Assembly (NCBI RefSeq): GCF_043641665.1
Contig: NC_092198.1
Coordinates: 17,948,501 to 18,012,500, forward strand
Origin: Enoplosus armatus
Taxonomy: Eukaryota; Chordata; Actinopteri; Centrarchiformes; Enoplosidae
Reading direction: 5' to 3'
DNA: 64,000 nt
The translations under genes were made by a program, and so were the position numbers. Each line of letters opens with the position of its first letter. Position 1 is the first letter of the stretch. The notes beneath the pieces were generated by a model. That model saw nothing but the letters and a program-made list of their open reading frames with translations. It was not told the origin of the DNA and did no database searches. Below, in pieces: positions 41,814 through 62,414 of this stretch.

Positions 41814-44800
41814 CTTCAACCTTTTCTTTCCCGCCAGTCTCTCGCCTCGTCTTCCTCTGTTATTATTTTCTTTTCCATTTTCTTCTGTTTTCTAGCACCA
41901 CCCATCATGTGCCCCTCCAGTCCGGTCACTCAGCCGGCTCGACACCGCGGCCACAAGAAGGTTTCTGCTGGAGATTTGGGGGGGGGGGGGGGGGGCTGTT
42001 TAGTCTATCTGTGTGTCTGAAAGTAACTGTACAGAGGCTATAGAGGCATCAAAGCCATTCATGTTGATCCTTCACCCCAGTGCTTTATTTTGTCACATTT
42101 ACTGCACTGGAGTTGATTATGTCTTATTCTATTTGAGCTTATTTTAATATTCTATTTTACTGTGTTTTAATCCTTTCAAATCGTGTTTATGTGTCTGTTT
42201 GTGATGCCTTTTTTTTTTTTTATATCTCTTCTTAATGCCTTCATGTCTTGAAAATGATGTAAAGCACTTTGCCTTGCTCTTTAAAGGTGCTATACATATA
42301 TATTCAACAGTGAAAACAAAAAGTACTGGATACTACAGTCGCTATCAGCGTGTTAATGCAAAAACAAAACCTTCATTCATTCTTCGTTCTGCAGTACTGC
42401 AGGCAGAAAACAGCCAGGACAGAACCTGCTTTTGTTGTTGCCTCTCATGTGTGTGACCAGCCATCTTGAATATAGGCGCTTGTATATAATGTAGGAGAAT
42501 CATTTTCTTTGCGTCTTTGTTTGTGGTTTCATTTGCAAGTCTAGTTGTAAATATCTACAGTACTTCTATGAGAGCAGCCCGATTATTACAGATTTTGTTG
42601 AGAAAATAAAAAACCTTGTTGTGGGCTGTGACTTAGTCTTCCTGCTAACTGCCAGGTCTGAGCTGAAATCAGTGTTTTTAGGAATGTTGTCTGTCAGTGA
42701 GAATACAATGAAGTTGTCATCGTCGGTGTCATTGCCATGCCTAGTGCAGCACACATGCAAATTCTTGAAAAGCAGCCAGTGCATTCATTCAAAAGTCAAT
42801 GAAAATAGCTTCAACTTGTTATTGATTATATGCCAATTTGAAGGATGGACCCCCCCCCCCCAAAAAAACAAACAAATTTGAGAAGTCCAGCTAATGTTAT
42901 TTCGTTTAAGATTCAAAGTTCATTCCTGACTTTGGCGGAGCTGCGTGATCTTCCTCAGCTGATGGGGGTTTGCTGATGGCCTGTTGATGAAGCCAACATG
43001 GACGAAAGGCGGGCGAACTCCATCTGCTGACGAAGACCATGAGGTGCGATCGAAAGTCTTCAGAACAGCTCCTGAGTGGTGAGATTATTTTCTCCACATA
43101 TTTAGTTTGTTTTCATCAAACGTTCTGTCCTACGGTAAAAAAATAAAAAATAAAACAAACGTCACTTCTCTGCCTGTAACCACTATAACCGCATGTTTAC
43201 CTTTTTGGCAACGTGTGCTTACTTGCATGTGGCTGAATGAGATAGAAAAGATTCATAGATTCAGCCGTGAACTTTCTGCAAGACTCAAGATATAAATCTT
43301 GCAGTGTTGTCTGATCAAAGTCATTCTCTCTTTTTCTCTCCCCACTAATATAATTCACCCGTTTATTATTCTGCTAGTTTATCTTTATGTGTCTACCACC
43401 AGCTGGATACTTATTTTTCATTCCGCTCAGCAAGGTTTCCCCCCTGTACTGGACAATATTTGCTTGATCATCAACCTGATTCCCCCCGCTTGACACACAC
43501 ACACACACACTTACTGTAATCAACTCAAAGATTACTGGTTAATTAACGCTAATAATATTAATCAAAATGAAGTGAAACAATAACAATGGTTTCAACAAAA
43601 GGACGCCTGGCCTTTGGGATAAGGCCAGATACGGAGTTGATATAAATAAAAGCCAGCCAATAAATAAAAGAAATCTCGCAAGAAAAGCTTTGAGAAGTGA
43701 TTGAAAAGATGATGCTGACTCATGTGGGTCCGATATGAAAAGCTCGATCATCTTCAGCCTTCATTCTGGACACAGGATGAACAGCCCTGGCTGAAGATCA
43801 AGGCTGCATGCATGAGCTTATAAGATCTGCACAAAATCCAAAGTTTAGAAAAGGAATATAAGCCAAAAACTCTTGAACAGACACTCAACTGGGGCCGATA
43901 AGATTTTAGACCAGAGAGTATCGATACTTTTGGTCGCAGTGGAACTACTCGAATGCGTTTTGGTTGAACGGGTCACCGCAGAGGTGAAGGTGGGCCCGCA
44001 CAACATCCCTGCATCTAAAGCCCTCAGTCCACCAAAACCAGCTCAATGCGTCCATGTCCCGACTCAAGTGAAGTACAGCAAATGAACAGTTCCCACACTG
44101 GTCAGCGTGTGAAACCAGCTACCCAAAATGCAAAGCAGTGCCCTCAGTGTCACCTCGTGTGCCAGGCTGCCACAATAAGGAGCAACAACTTCCCACTCTC
44201 ACTTCTATAAAGCTGCCGGCATGTGACGCCTGCCCTGTCCCATGCCTTTAGAGGTCAACATGAACCTCTGGTCTTGGAAAGACCCTTCCAGCCGGGAGGT
44301 CAGGCAGTTTTGATTCCTTGTTTTGATGCTCCGCGTTGGATAAAACAGCGATTGACGCATTTGTTTATGAGCTGCTGGAGACGGACTGTTTGCTTGAAGA
44401 GATGCTGTTTGACCCTGACGGTTCGTTTTGTAGAGTTTGGGACTTCTGTGTGGGATCACGTGAACTGAAGCGTAATAGTGGATCAGTCCTTGGATTTTTG
44501 GCAGCTTTGGCGTCTCACATAAGCTATAATACGGCTTATGTAACATCTTAGCCATAAACAAATGTAGCCAGCGGTGAAATGGAGGGCAGCTCTTTGGGGT
44601 TATGTGTTTTGAAGGGGGCATAACCTTCTGTGTTCCTCTTACTGATGGATCCATCGCTCTCGGGGCACAGAGGACTTCTCCTTTCTCTGTGCCAGCTGTT
44701 TCCGCACTAAAGTCACTGTCTTAAAAACATAAGTCCTACCACAACCTTATGCTGTGTTCATAATACAGTCAAAGTGTCCATGTCAGCAGTGCACCATGCT

Positions 44801-47800
44801 CTTACAATGCTCCACATTCCCATCAATAGGTGCCAGTCATCGGCGCACCCCCTGATCAGACGTTTTTTCTCCATCATCGTAATTCAACACAACAGCTTGA
44901 AAGTGACTGACAGGTGTTGTAGTACGCAGAAATAATGATAGCAGTTATGTGACCCACCAGCAATAAACACTAACACCTGGTTATTGTACGTTTTCCTTGA
45001 CCCACTAGGATCCGACATTACAACTGTAGCTGAGAGGAAAAAGCCGGCAAGTGACCTCCTTCCTTTCCATCGCTCCATCACCTCCATCACCTCCTGTGCT
45101 CCTGACGCTGAAGGCGTCTTTGTCCCTCGAATGTAAACACGTCGTCCTGCTGAAACGCCTGATGCTGTCTGTCTCACCCCTGATTAGTTAATGAGAGAGA
45201 TCATCCAGAAAGCTTTGCCAAGGAAACACAAACTTTTTTTTTGGCGATTTTCACTCAGTTGTGATTTCTGAATTCTGTATCTGTTCACCCCAGTTTGCAC
45301 GCTAATGTTTAAACTTATAGTCCAGTTCCTGAGCGACTGACTTGGAAATAAAAGAAGCTGATAGCGTGCATACAGTGCCATCCCTGGGGGGGGGGGGATT
45401 ATCAAGAAAGCTCTGACTAGAAATAATACACCCTGGGTACAAAAATACAAAAACGCTGCCGACACTGACTCTTGTGCTACAGCAGTGAAGTGGCGAGGTT
45501 ATGAAAGCACTGAGTCCAAATCTCAGTAATGTTCATTCGTTACGTGCCGTCATTACAACTGAGGGTTAAAAGCCCAATTTTAAGGGCAAATTGCTCCTCA
45601 GGTCCCCATAAACCAAATGACAGTGAGACGGGAGGTGCCATAGTCACATCTTCTGGCACAGTTTGCACCAAGCAACCTGAGGTGCACTCACGGGCCTTTT
45701 TGGTCAGAATGGAGAGACTGTAATGCATTACCTGCCGATGTCAAATAGACTTGCGCCAGCCACAAAATGTAATCACCGAAATTGGATTTTAAGAGCTGAG
45801 AAATGAGCGCGTTGTTGTAATTCTGAATGATTATCTCACCAGGTGTGGCGGTGGTCCATGACTGGGAAAAGCTTCTTCTTCTTCTCTCTCTTTTTTTTTT
45901 TTTTTTTTATATATCAAAGAAAATTGCAAAATGCTCTTTCAGACACACGTGCTCTGTCCCTCTGCCTCCTGGGAGAGCAGGTGTGGAGGGGGAGAAAGTA
46001 TTCCAGCTACCAGAGCTAATACTTGGTGCATTATGTTCTGTATTACTTCTCTTAATTGCAACAGAAAGCATTCTTGCTCCTCTTACGTCGTTTTTTTTTC
46101 TCTCTCTCTGAGGACATTGCCTCGTCGTCAGCACTGATGAACCTGTTGATTTACATCATTACGGCGCCGGTGCATGTGTGTGAAGGTACACTTTGCACAT
46201 TTGGTGCAGTTTATCTCAGCGGGGTGGAGAACCACTGGTGCTGATGCACAACTTGTTGCTTTGGACAAGAGCTTCTGCCTAATGAATGTAATGTGTTTTG
46301 TCTTTGAGAGTATTTATAAGCATTACGTAAACCCGAGAGCGCATGTGATGTTTCCTTTGCAGGTACACACCTGTGCCGCGTCATTCTACATATGAAGTCA
46401 CGTAACAAGGAGCCGCACTGGTTTGCTCTTGTTGTCGGTTAATCTTTGTGATTGTTTCATCATGTACGTTAAAGGCACCCCGCAGAGTTTTGACCACTAG
46501 TAGACGCTATGGAGCAACGCTTTTACAACCAGATCCCCGTTTTGTTTGTGTTGTGCAACTGTTTTCTTCTTTTAGCCTCTCAATCGTAACAATGTGTGGC
46601 TTTTCTTTGTTTTATATCAGCGTGAAACAGAATATCTTCAGGTTTTGGACTGTTGGCTCGACAAAACAATCCATTAGGAGATGCCACCATGGGCTCTGGA
46701 GATTATGATGGACAGTTTTTTAAAAATATTTTTAAACGATTTAGCCATTAGTTACAGCCCTACTTGCAGGTATATGCATACATTTGTTCCATATCTGCTG
46801 CTTTTGCATATCCCCATTAATGCAGTGTTGCCTATGAGGATCGCCTCCAGTTGGTGAACATCATATGGCAAACAACCACTTGTATTTATGGAAAAAAAAA
46901 AGAGCGTTTTTTCAGTAAGCATTCATGCAACCTTTATCTACACTGAGAAAGAACGCAGTGATGAACAAGAGCCCCTTTGTAACAACTCTAAAAGCAAAAG
47001 AAAGCAACTCCTGACATCATATGCATCCCCAGCATTAGCTTGACCTTATTTTCATGACGCAGGAGAACCCGAGTTCAGCTGGATTTAACCTCCAGCAGAG
47101 CCTTTACACCACCCCTAAATAATAAAGCGTGTGGCATTGTTTGTTTTTTCCGCATCTCTTTGCAGCCTGTTTGCTGCCTTGGCTGCAGAATCACAAGTGA
47201 TTTCCTTTCGGGACTCTGCTAATGAGCTCAGAGGAAAGCAGAGGTCAGACTCTGATCCAGGCCAAACATGCTCTGGTGGATAACCCATGCATTAACGCTG
47301 TAACTGGTGCACGAGGGGGGAAAAAAAGCACGAGAGGATACGCGCATGATTTATTATTAAAATCATAACCTCGAAGGCGAGAAAATGTTACCTCAAATGA
47401 TCAGTTGTTAATATTTTTGCCTTATTTCTGTTCATAACTGTCGGTAGACCCCCGCCATCTCAGGATCAGATTAAGGGCTTCTTTCTGCAGGAAGAGATTC
47501 CAGCATCTCCAGCAACAATAGCCCCCGTAGATCAGAATGCAGAGCAGCTACAAGACAGGCTGAAATGGAAATGGAAACGATAATGAGCCCCATTTGGCTC
47601 AAGAGTCACCTCGCCTGGTGTGATTCGAAGGACGGGACGTGCCTTTGTGTCTCTCAGCTGCGACACGCAGTCAACCTGCAGGAAGCTGCGTGTAATAAAA
47701 GAGTAAATATCACCTGGAATGTGATGGATGCTCTGTAGGGACCAAGGCAGGACACCCTTCTTTGACGTGTGCTCCCTTGTTTTGTTGCTCCTCCGCCGGT

Positions 47801-48359
47801 CTGGGTGTTTTTCGATGATGTGAATGATAAATGTCAGGACTGGACTTGACTGGACCATTCACACACATAATAAATACCACCTTTTTTTTAGGTGGTTGTT
47901 ATTGTTGTTGTTGTTGAAAGGCTGATTTTTAGATTGTGGAATACAGAAGCAAACACCAGAAGTAGTTCAGGTGAAGGTACCAACCAGCCGGCTGATGTTT
48001 TTTTTCCACCTGGAAAAGGAATGATGTGGTTTGTCCAGGGTCACCTGGGCAGTGGAGTGGACGCACCGATTGCTTGACTTGAGCTGGGCTGTGACCTCAC
48101 AGCAACCAGGAAGGTGTGGTCTTCTTTTGACGTCGTTGGGCGACTTTCTCTGGGCAGCGTCAAGTATATGAAAGACGGAAGTAAGGCGATTTCCTCCCAA
48201 ATAAGAGCACAGTTACAAGTAAAAATGAAATATACTGCGGGTCAGCCATCTAAACATTTAGGGTCACTTCGCTTGTATACTTCACTGCTATACTTTTCAA
48301 AACGGTACAAAGGCACAACATGCATGCGTAGGAATGCATAGGAAAAAGAAAAGTGGAAA

Positions 48360-48378
48360 GGGGGGGGGGGGGGGGGGG
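48360..48378 (+). repeat. G19 homopolymer
   Basis: Nineteen uninterrupted G in intergenic DNA upstream of the putative esr2 promoter. Confidence 0.9.
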
Positions 48379-48479
48379 ATCTAAGAGACTGAGAAAATAA
48401 TATATACAACAAGCGGCTTACAAGTTTACCACCCTTCTAATGACAAATAAAAATGAGAAAACACAAATATTTTAGAAAT

Positions 48480-48925
48480 CTGTCAGAAACTTGTTTCAAA
48501 CTAAGAATTGTATTGTTATTTATTAGGCAAATAACAAACTGGAACAACTAAATAGTCCTTATTCACTTATATTAACCAGAAATCTTAATATTCTGTACGA
48601 CCTCCTTTGGCCCTGATAACAGCTTGCATTCTTTGCAACCACAAAACAAATGTTTTTGTTCAGGAATGCAAGTAAATAACAACAATAATAATAATGTGCT
48701 TTACTATTTTGTTTCTGCTTTTTTGTAAAACAGTAAATTAGAGAATTCATGGATAACAACAATAATTATATTTGAGCATTAAAGAGATCATTTTGATTAA
48801 AGAGCTTAGCTTGCACACACTGGTGGATTAACCATTACAGACACATCAGCAATACTGTTCATTTAGGGCAGCGGGGGCAAACACCTTACACCGGGTGGTG
48901 GTCTGATACATTTGTTAAGCACTGT
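48480..48925. repeat. Probable DNA-transposon-derived (MITE-like) segment
   Basis: CTGTACGACCTCCTTTGGCC, CTGATAACAGCTTGCATTCT and the end GGTGGTCTGATACATTTGTT resemble blocks of non-autonomous DNA transposons in teleosts. Ends and family are uncertain. Confidence 0.35.
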
Positions 48926-49018
48926 GCATTGAGCCTATTTTAACTGGTGCGCGTTAAACTATTTCCAAAAGCAGGAGACAAAAGCCAGGATTTACGAGGT
49001 GTTTTATTTTGAAGGTAC

Positions 49019-49279
49019 GGACCGGATCTTGTGCGCCTTACTCTGTGTGACTTGACCCGAGTTCCCTAAACGCAGCTCGTCGTCGTCCTCCGGGGCCGAC
49101 AGACAGACAGACAGACAGAGAGACAGACAGACAGACCGAGAGAGAGACACAGACAGACTGCGGGAGCCCGGCCTTCCTGCGGCTCCTCTCAGCGCCCGTT
49201 AAACTACTTATCAGGCAGCGGGACCTCATGCTGTCCAGCTAGCAACTTTGTCTGCAACTGGTGTCCCCCGGGAGAAGAG
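49019..49279 (+). other. esr2: Candidate esr2 non-coding first exon
   Basis: Inferred from the consensus donor GAGAAGAG|GTGAGT at 49279/49280 at the end of a CpG-rich stretch; the 5' end is unknown. It would contain a four-codon upstream ORF (49228-49242). Non-coding first exons are usual in ESR2 genes. Confidence 0.35.
49099..49136 (+). repeat. (GACA)n tetranucleotide repeat
   Basis: Repeated GACA/CAGA units with a GAGA interruption, inside the CpG-rich block. It may vary in length between individuals. Confidence 0.9.
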
Positions 49280-52200
49280 GTGAGTGACACCCCCACGCCT
49301 CTAAATGCAACTTCACTTCGCGCGTTTGTGCTTCTATTATCGGATATTTGGGCTGCGAGCAGCAAGCGGGCGGCCAGTCCCGACAGTCCGAGTCAAAGTG
49401 CGCGTCAACAGGTGACAGAAGTCCCCGCAGCGGGCTGAGGTTTGAGTCCAGAGTCGATGAGAGAGAGAGAGAGGCTGCTCCGTGTCGGTCAATCGCGTCT
49501 TTATTCCCCGCCGGGTTGAATCGTCCTGAAGCTTCCTGAAGGCGTCAGACAGTCAGTGCTGCTGATCAGAGGTGTATATGTTCTCACACACACCTTGTAA
49601 TCTTATAGAGTTTTTTTGTTTTGTTTTTTGGGCCCATTTCTGGGTCTCTAAATGTGGTTCAAGAGTCAGGCTTTTTACATTTTAATGTGAATACTTAGCC
49701 CACTTCAAAAAAGTACTTATCGCTGTGCAAACAGAGCGGCTGCTATCAGCCCAGCTGCTGTGATGCAGGCGAGCTCACAGCGAAGACTTTCCTTTCCCCT
49801 TTGTTTGAACTGTGCATCTGCAACATTTCAGCTTTTTTTTTTGTTTCTTTTTTTTTTTATAGATTTGCAAAGTGCTCCCATCAAACGGCTGATTTTGGTG
49901 TCATTTATTAGCCTCTCCTCATTTTGGAAAGTAGATGTATTATTATTATTATTTTTTTTTTAAATAATGCTTGCAACAGCTTGATCCTGTGAGCTTGTGT
50001 GTGTGTGTGTCCTAGTTAAAATGTCTTCACACCTGATTCCCTGTCAGTTACTGCCACCGACATGCAGAGGAAAAGTACTAAATGAACTTAAAAAGTACTG
50101 TTTTTTTTTTTGTTTTTTTTTTAGAGGCACAGTTCTTGAGGGAAACATGATGGAGAGGACCATAAATACAGTTACCTTTCATCAAATGAGCGTACAGGGA
50201 GAAGACTTTGCTGTCAAGGCAGATATGAAAATCTATTACTATATCAGTGCGTGTGTGTGTGTCACTCAGTAACCCAAGACGTTCTTTTAAACAGAATAAA
50301 AAGACTTCCACCGTCACTAAAGGTTTCTAATTACCCAGATCTGCAGCTGTATTCCAGACCAGAAAGACGTCACGGAGTTTCTGCCACAAGGCTGAATTAT
50401 CATTGTGTTTGTGTTGCTTATTTCAAAGTGTTTGCTGACATTGTGACCGTGTTTAGAGAGGAGAGGATTCAACTCTGTGGTCATTTTGTGACTGTAGTGA
50501 AACATTAGAAACAGTGCATTTAGTATATAGTGCAATGCAAGTAGACGCCGCCACCAACTGAAGCCTCCAAATGTAGTTAAAGTCATTGTTTTCTGTCCCA
50601 GGTTCAGTGGTTTGCAGAGCTGCTGCAGATTGTGCAGGGACACATGATGAGGTGTAGTTGTGTGCCACTGCAGGGTGGAGCTTTTTATATTCAATGTTAA
50701 AGCTGAGTTTGTCTATAAAAGTAATTGCCGTAAAAATGTAAATTGAGCACTCAAATCTCTCTGCGTGGACGCGAGGTTTTTCTGCAGCTGGAGGAACAAT
50801 TAAATGAGCTTTTTTTTTTTTCACATTCTCTGACGCTAACCACCACCGACGTCCTCGCTCGTACTCCCCTCGCTGTATATAGTGAAGCAGGGCCCCCCCC
50901 GGCTTCTTCTCGCGGAGCTGTTTCACATCCGTTTTCCGCCTGATTTTTCTTTTCTTTTTTTTTTTTTTTTTAGGGAGGCAGTGAGATTTTTAGGGGATGG
51001 GAAAACGACATGGCCTTGAGCTTTTGTGTAAAAGGCATGCACTCCTGGCTAATGACCAGGAACAGTTCTGTCACTTCAGACTTTGCTTTATTTGGCTTTG
51101 ACCTTTTGTGTGTGATTTTTGGGGGGGGGGGTGGGATACATGCCTCGTGCATGTGTGTGTGTGTGTTTGTGTATGCATGTATAAGTGTATAAGCTACGTG
51201 AATGTTTGCCAACTGTATGAATAAGGAGGTTCCTTAGTGTCTAACCCCCCCCACAAAGCCAAAACGCTGCAACTTGATATTTGGTGAAAATGAAGTAAAG
51301 ACCAGAATGTGACTTTTTGACCTTTTGTTTTACTATATGAAAGTGTTATTCGCCCAAACATAGAGTGCAGTCTCTAAATGTAGATGTACATTTTTACCTT
51401 TTTTTTTAAAAACTCCCATTCCTGTAAAGGAACTGCTGCGTATTTCTCAGCAGTGTCGTCTGTGTGAGCTGGTATCTGGCTGGCGGGACGAGCAGCGCTG
51501 TGGAGGAGTCCCAACGAGCCGCCAGCTGCAGGAGAGTGTGACGGTGAGGAGGTTTGAAGGCAAGGTCAGAGCTTCAAAGGAAACAAAAACTCTTTCACAT
51601 CTGCTTTTACCCCCAAATGGTAATCGAAGAGGCCGCGATCGCTTTTCTTTTCTCTTCAAGTGACTCATTTGTTTTAGGAGTCAGTTCATTGGCTGCAGAC
51701 GCAGTACATTCAGTCAGTGGAAACTAAACAGCGCACTTTTAAAAAACAAAAAAAAACCAAAATGTTTTCAGCGGCATCCAACCTGTAGATTATAAACTAT
51801 CCTCAGGTTAAGTTGAATCAAATGGTGTTGTTATTGACAGCAGCTTCTGGGACCCAGTTTTTATACCATCAATCATTCCCCGTGATTCAAGCAAAAACAG
51901 ACGAGCTTCAAACGAAGAAGAGCTCTTTCATTTCCTGGCATTTCATCAGCGTGGACCTCGGGCAAGAGCTGGTGAATCCGTAGGAGGCCGAGGTAAAGCC
52001 GTCCGCCCGCTGCCAGGACACGCTCAGCGCTACGAGCCAGAAAACGGATCGTTCGTCAAACCAAATGTCATTAAATAAAAAGCCCAGATATTCTGCAAAT
52101 GTTGCCCTGACAGCTGAGAGCCATGACCCTCCAAACTGCTGCTCATGTGAGGCGGCTGATGTTTCTCAGACAGCCATTAACGATGATTATCGACTGTTAT

Positions 52201-53524
52201 TAGAATCCCCAGCCTCATTATTACACCACGCACACAATGCTGAGTGGCTTCCTTGGGAAAATGCCAATGGGGGGGTTTTTTTTAAACACAAATTCACTTT
52301 AAAAGAAAAAAAAAAATGCATTAACAGATGTTTCTGGGCACTTGGGGGCCAGCGCAGGAAGCTGACACATTATCACCTTTCTGAATAGTTAATGTTAATG
52401 TTTTTTCTTTTTCTTTCTTTCTTTAAGCACTAATTTGCTTTCCACCAACAGCGACTGCGGCTCTCTCAGGTGCTAAGTGCTCTGCACTGTGTTCACAAGC
52501 TAGTCTTCATCTGTAGGGTTCATTGTGTGTGTGGCAAGTGTGCCTTTTCCACATGGGTGTACTTTTAAAATGCAGTAGCCCACATTTATTCAAGTTTTCT
52601 TTTAATCTTTTTTCAAGTTCTTGAAATTAGATTTTTTTTTTTTTTTTTTTTTTGGATGAAGGCACCTTTTCCCTTCTTTTAATCTCTCCTGAACACCAGT
52701 GGTCTTCTTCAACCGCTGCTTGTCATAATTAAAGTAAAACTGTTCTAAGAGCAGTTTTGCCTGTTTTACAGCTGAAGCTGTGTGTTTGTGTTTGCCGAGC
52801 TTAGTTGTCTCTTTAAGAGCCTGCTGGCCTGTAATGTGTCCTCGTCAGTGAAGCAAAGTCTGCAATCGCAAATGCATTTCTCTCATTTGTTCGCCAAGCA
52901 TCTGTTGTAGTCCTCGTCCTTTTTATTCAAGGTACAAGAATACCCAGAGTCTGTGAGGAAGCTCCAGTCGTTATGTTCGACGCATTGATTGCCGTGACTT
53001 CCACACACAGTAACTCTCGCAGGAAGTAGCTGGTGGCAAAAGTGAAATAGCTGGAGAGCTGTTGACGGTGAAAGTAACGTTCAGCGTGCTTCAGTGGCTC
53101 CGTTTGCGTTTTCACAGCTGCGAGAGTGACTCCAGCAACATCTTCATTTGATATCATGAGGAGGAAAATTATCTTTCCACTCTATCCAACATAATTGATG
53201 GTCACCCACATCACTCGTTGCAGCTCTGAGAGTTTAATCACTGCCAGTTTTCAGCGGCGTTGATTTTACTCCCAACGATTCCTACCATTATCGAGTTTCG
53301 TTGCCGAGCCAAAACCACAGCTTCTCTCGGCCACTTGGCCAGATTAATGGAGCCCTTTCCCTCTGGATGAATAACGGCTTCCAGAAGTGAGCTTTGTGCC
53401 AGAAAGGTGGAGACAATGTGTACCAACTTTGACTGGAGACGGACTCCTGCCACCCAGGAATGATTAACTCATGATGAGGATCACATGGCGTAAGAGTAAA
53501 CTAACATGTCCTTAGACTGTACTG

Positions 53525-53561
<37 letters not shown>

Positions 53562-54200
53562 GTATTTATTGATCTACCAGCTGTCTCTGTCTACAGTAAA
53601 TCCTGATTTCCTATCGTCATATTTCAGACCCTGCTCTCCTTTTTTAAAAGTGAAATTGCAGCTTTCAGTGATGATATGAAACCAGCTCTCCTACAGTGTT
53701 AGCCTTGTGTGTCTGAATTATGACCATAATCTGTTTGAATCCATATCATGAATGTTGCACGAAACATGTGATCATTCTTTGAAATATTAGAGGAGAAATC
53801 AAAATTCTACATGAAAGTTTTGAAATGTTTTGACCGTTATAGTGCCCCCATGAAGCCAGACGCTGTATTTATAAAAATATCTGCTGTTCTTTGGCAGTTT
53901 GATGAAATGATTAGTAGTCACAATTTTGATCCAAAAGTTAATTTGACGAATGATTTACGTCAGTTTCATCAAAATCAGAACTGTGGTATAGAAACAAAAC
54001 GTAAACTCAAGCTTCTCTTACTACCTTTTTTTCCCCCAGAGCTTTTGACTGTATCTCATGGCCGAGCGGGGAGCGTCGGTCATGTTAACAAGATGCAGCT
54101 TCTACTGTGAAAACAAACTTAACGTGTCACAGTGCAGTTCACACTCCGCGCTTCAGTACTTCAACTAGTTTCAACTAGTGCTTCTCTCTCTGTCCTCCAG
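49280..54200 (+). other. esr2: Candidate esr2 5' intron
   Basis: Sequence between the candidate first exon and the leader segment before the ATG. It contains T-runs, C8-G10 runs (50887, 51121), a (TG)n tract (53526-53560) and no recognised exon. Reverse open frames near 50453-50926 cross no known domain. Confidence 0.45.
53526..53560 (+). repeat. (TG)n microsatellite
   Basis: About 17 TG units. Confidence 0.95.
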
Positions 54201-54608
54201 GTGGAAAGTCTCGCCACGCACCTGAACGCCACCTGCCGCCCCGTAATGATGTGAGACTCATGGCTGGACTGAGACTGAGACCTGAACAGCTCCCCCTCAC
54301 CCCTCCCCCCCCGTCCGGTGGAGACGGACTGCGGTGCGGCGTTCGCCATCTTCTCCACCGACTCCGTCTGCTTGTCACGTTGATCATGTGATCTATAACA
54401 ACGCTTCACAGTGAGCGACGTTAAACCAGTGTTCAGGGTCATCTATCAGTCTGGGAATTCACAATGTGAGCGCACGAGTAACTTGAAACTGCCCTGACCT
54501 GTGTAGGTACACCTGCTGGTCGTTGTAAATGACTAATGATATCCTGGGCCCGTATTCTTTGTCGACAATGTGGTGAATCTAGTGATACCGAGACCGTCTG
54601 TAGTCGCG
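54201..54608 (+). other. esr2: Candidate esr2 5'UTR segment with upstream ORFs
   Basis: A strong acceptor (TTCTCTCTCTGTCCTCCAG, AG at 54199-54200) precedes this segment, which runs into the start codon. It contains several upstream AUGs: 54246-54254 (ATG ATG TGA), 54260-54391 (43 codons), a start-stop ATG-TGA at 54464-54469, 54529-54576 (15 codons) and 54536-54631 (31 codons, overlapping the main start in another frame). Whether all of it is in the mature leader is unproven. Confidence 0.45.

Positions 54609-62414
<7,806 letters not shown>

Larger units (their letters stand above)
39186..48995. other. Intergenic, no gene seen
   Basis: Upstream flank of esr2. Contents: (TTA)n at about 41521-41549, CA tracts (41693-41724, 41779-41813), G-runs (41378-41394, 41977-41994), a GCAGCCCTAA copy (46612-46762), G19 at 48360-48378 and a MITE-like segment (48480-48925). 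Open frames (e.g. 44205-44654 minus, 44336-44551 plus) have no recognised domain. Confidence 0.7.
48996..49560 (+). promoter_or_regulatory. esr2: CpG-rich block, candidate esr2 promoter
   Basis: CpG is scarce around it but dense here (for example GCTCGTCGTCGTCCTCCGG, TTCGCGCGTTTG, CCCCGCCGGG). It holds a GACA repeat (49099-49136) and a consensus donor at 49280. No other gene start is visible nearby, so I assign it to esr2, whose coding start is 5.3 kb downstream. No clear TATA box is seen. Confidence 0.45.

Noticed and set aside
44250..44268. AGAGGTCA-ACA-TGAACCTCT as an estrogen response element
   Set aside because: The right half has an extra A (TGAACCT instead of TGACCT), so it is not a canonical element.
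44336..44551. Open frame with a protein-like run (AIDAFVYELLETDCLLEEM)
   Set aside because: It starts at a non-ATG codon and I recognise no family. It could be a chance frame or an old repeat.
44205..44654. 149-codon open frame on the minus strand
   Set aside because: No domain, no compositional sign of coding, no splice context.
50453..50926. 157-codon minus-strand frame upstream of esr2
   Set aside because: No recognised domain and no supporting gene structure.
54570..54608. N-terminal extension of ERbeta starting upstream of 54609
   Set aside because: Position 54570 is GTG, not ATG. The ATG at 54609 has good context and matches the conserved fish ERbeta start.
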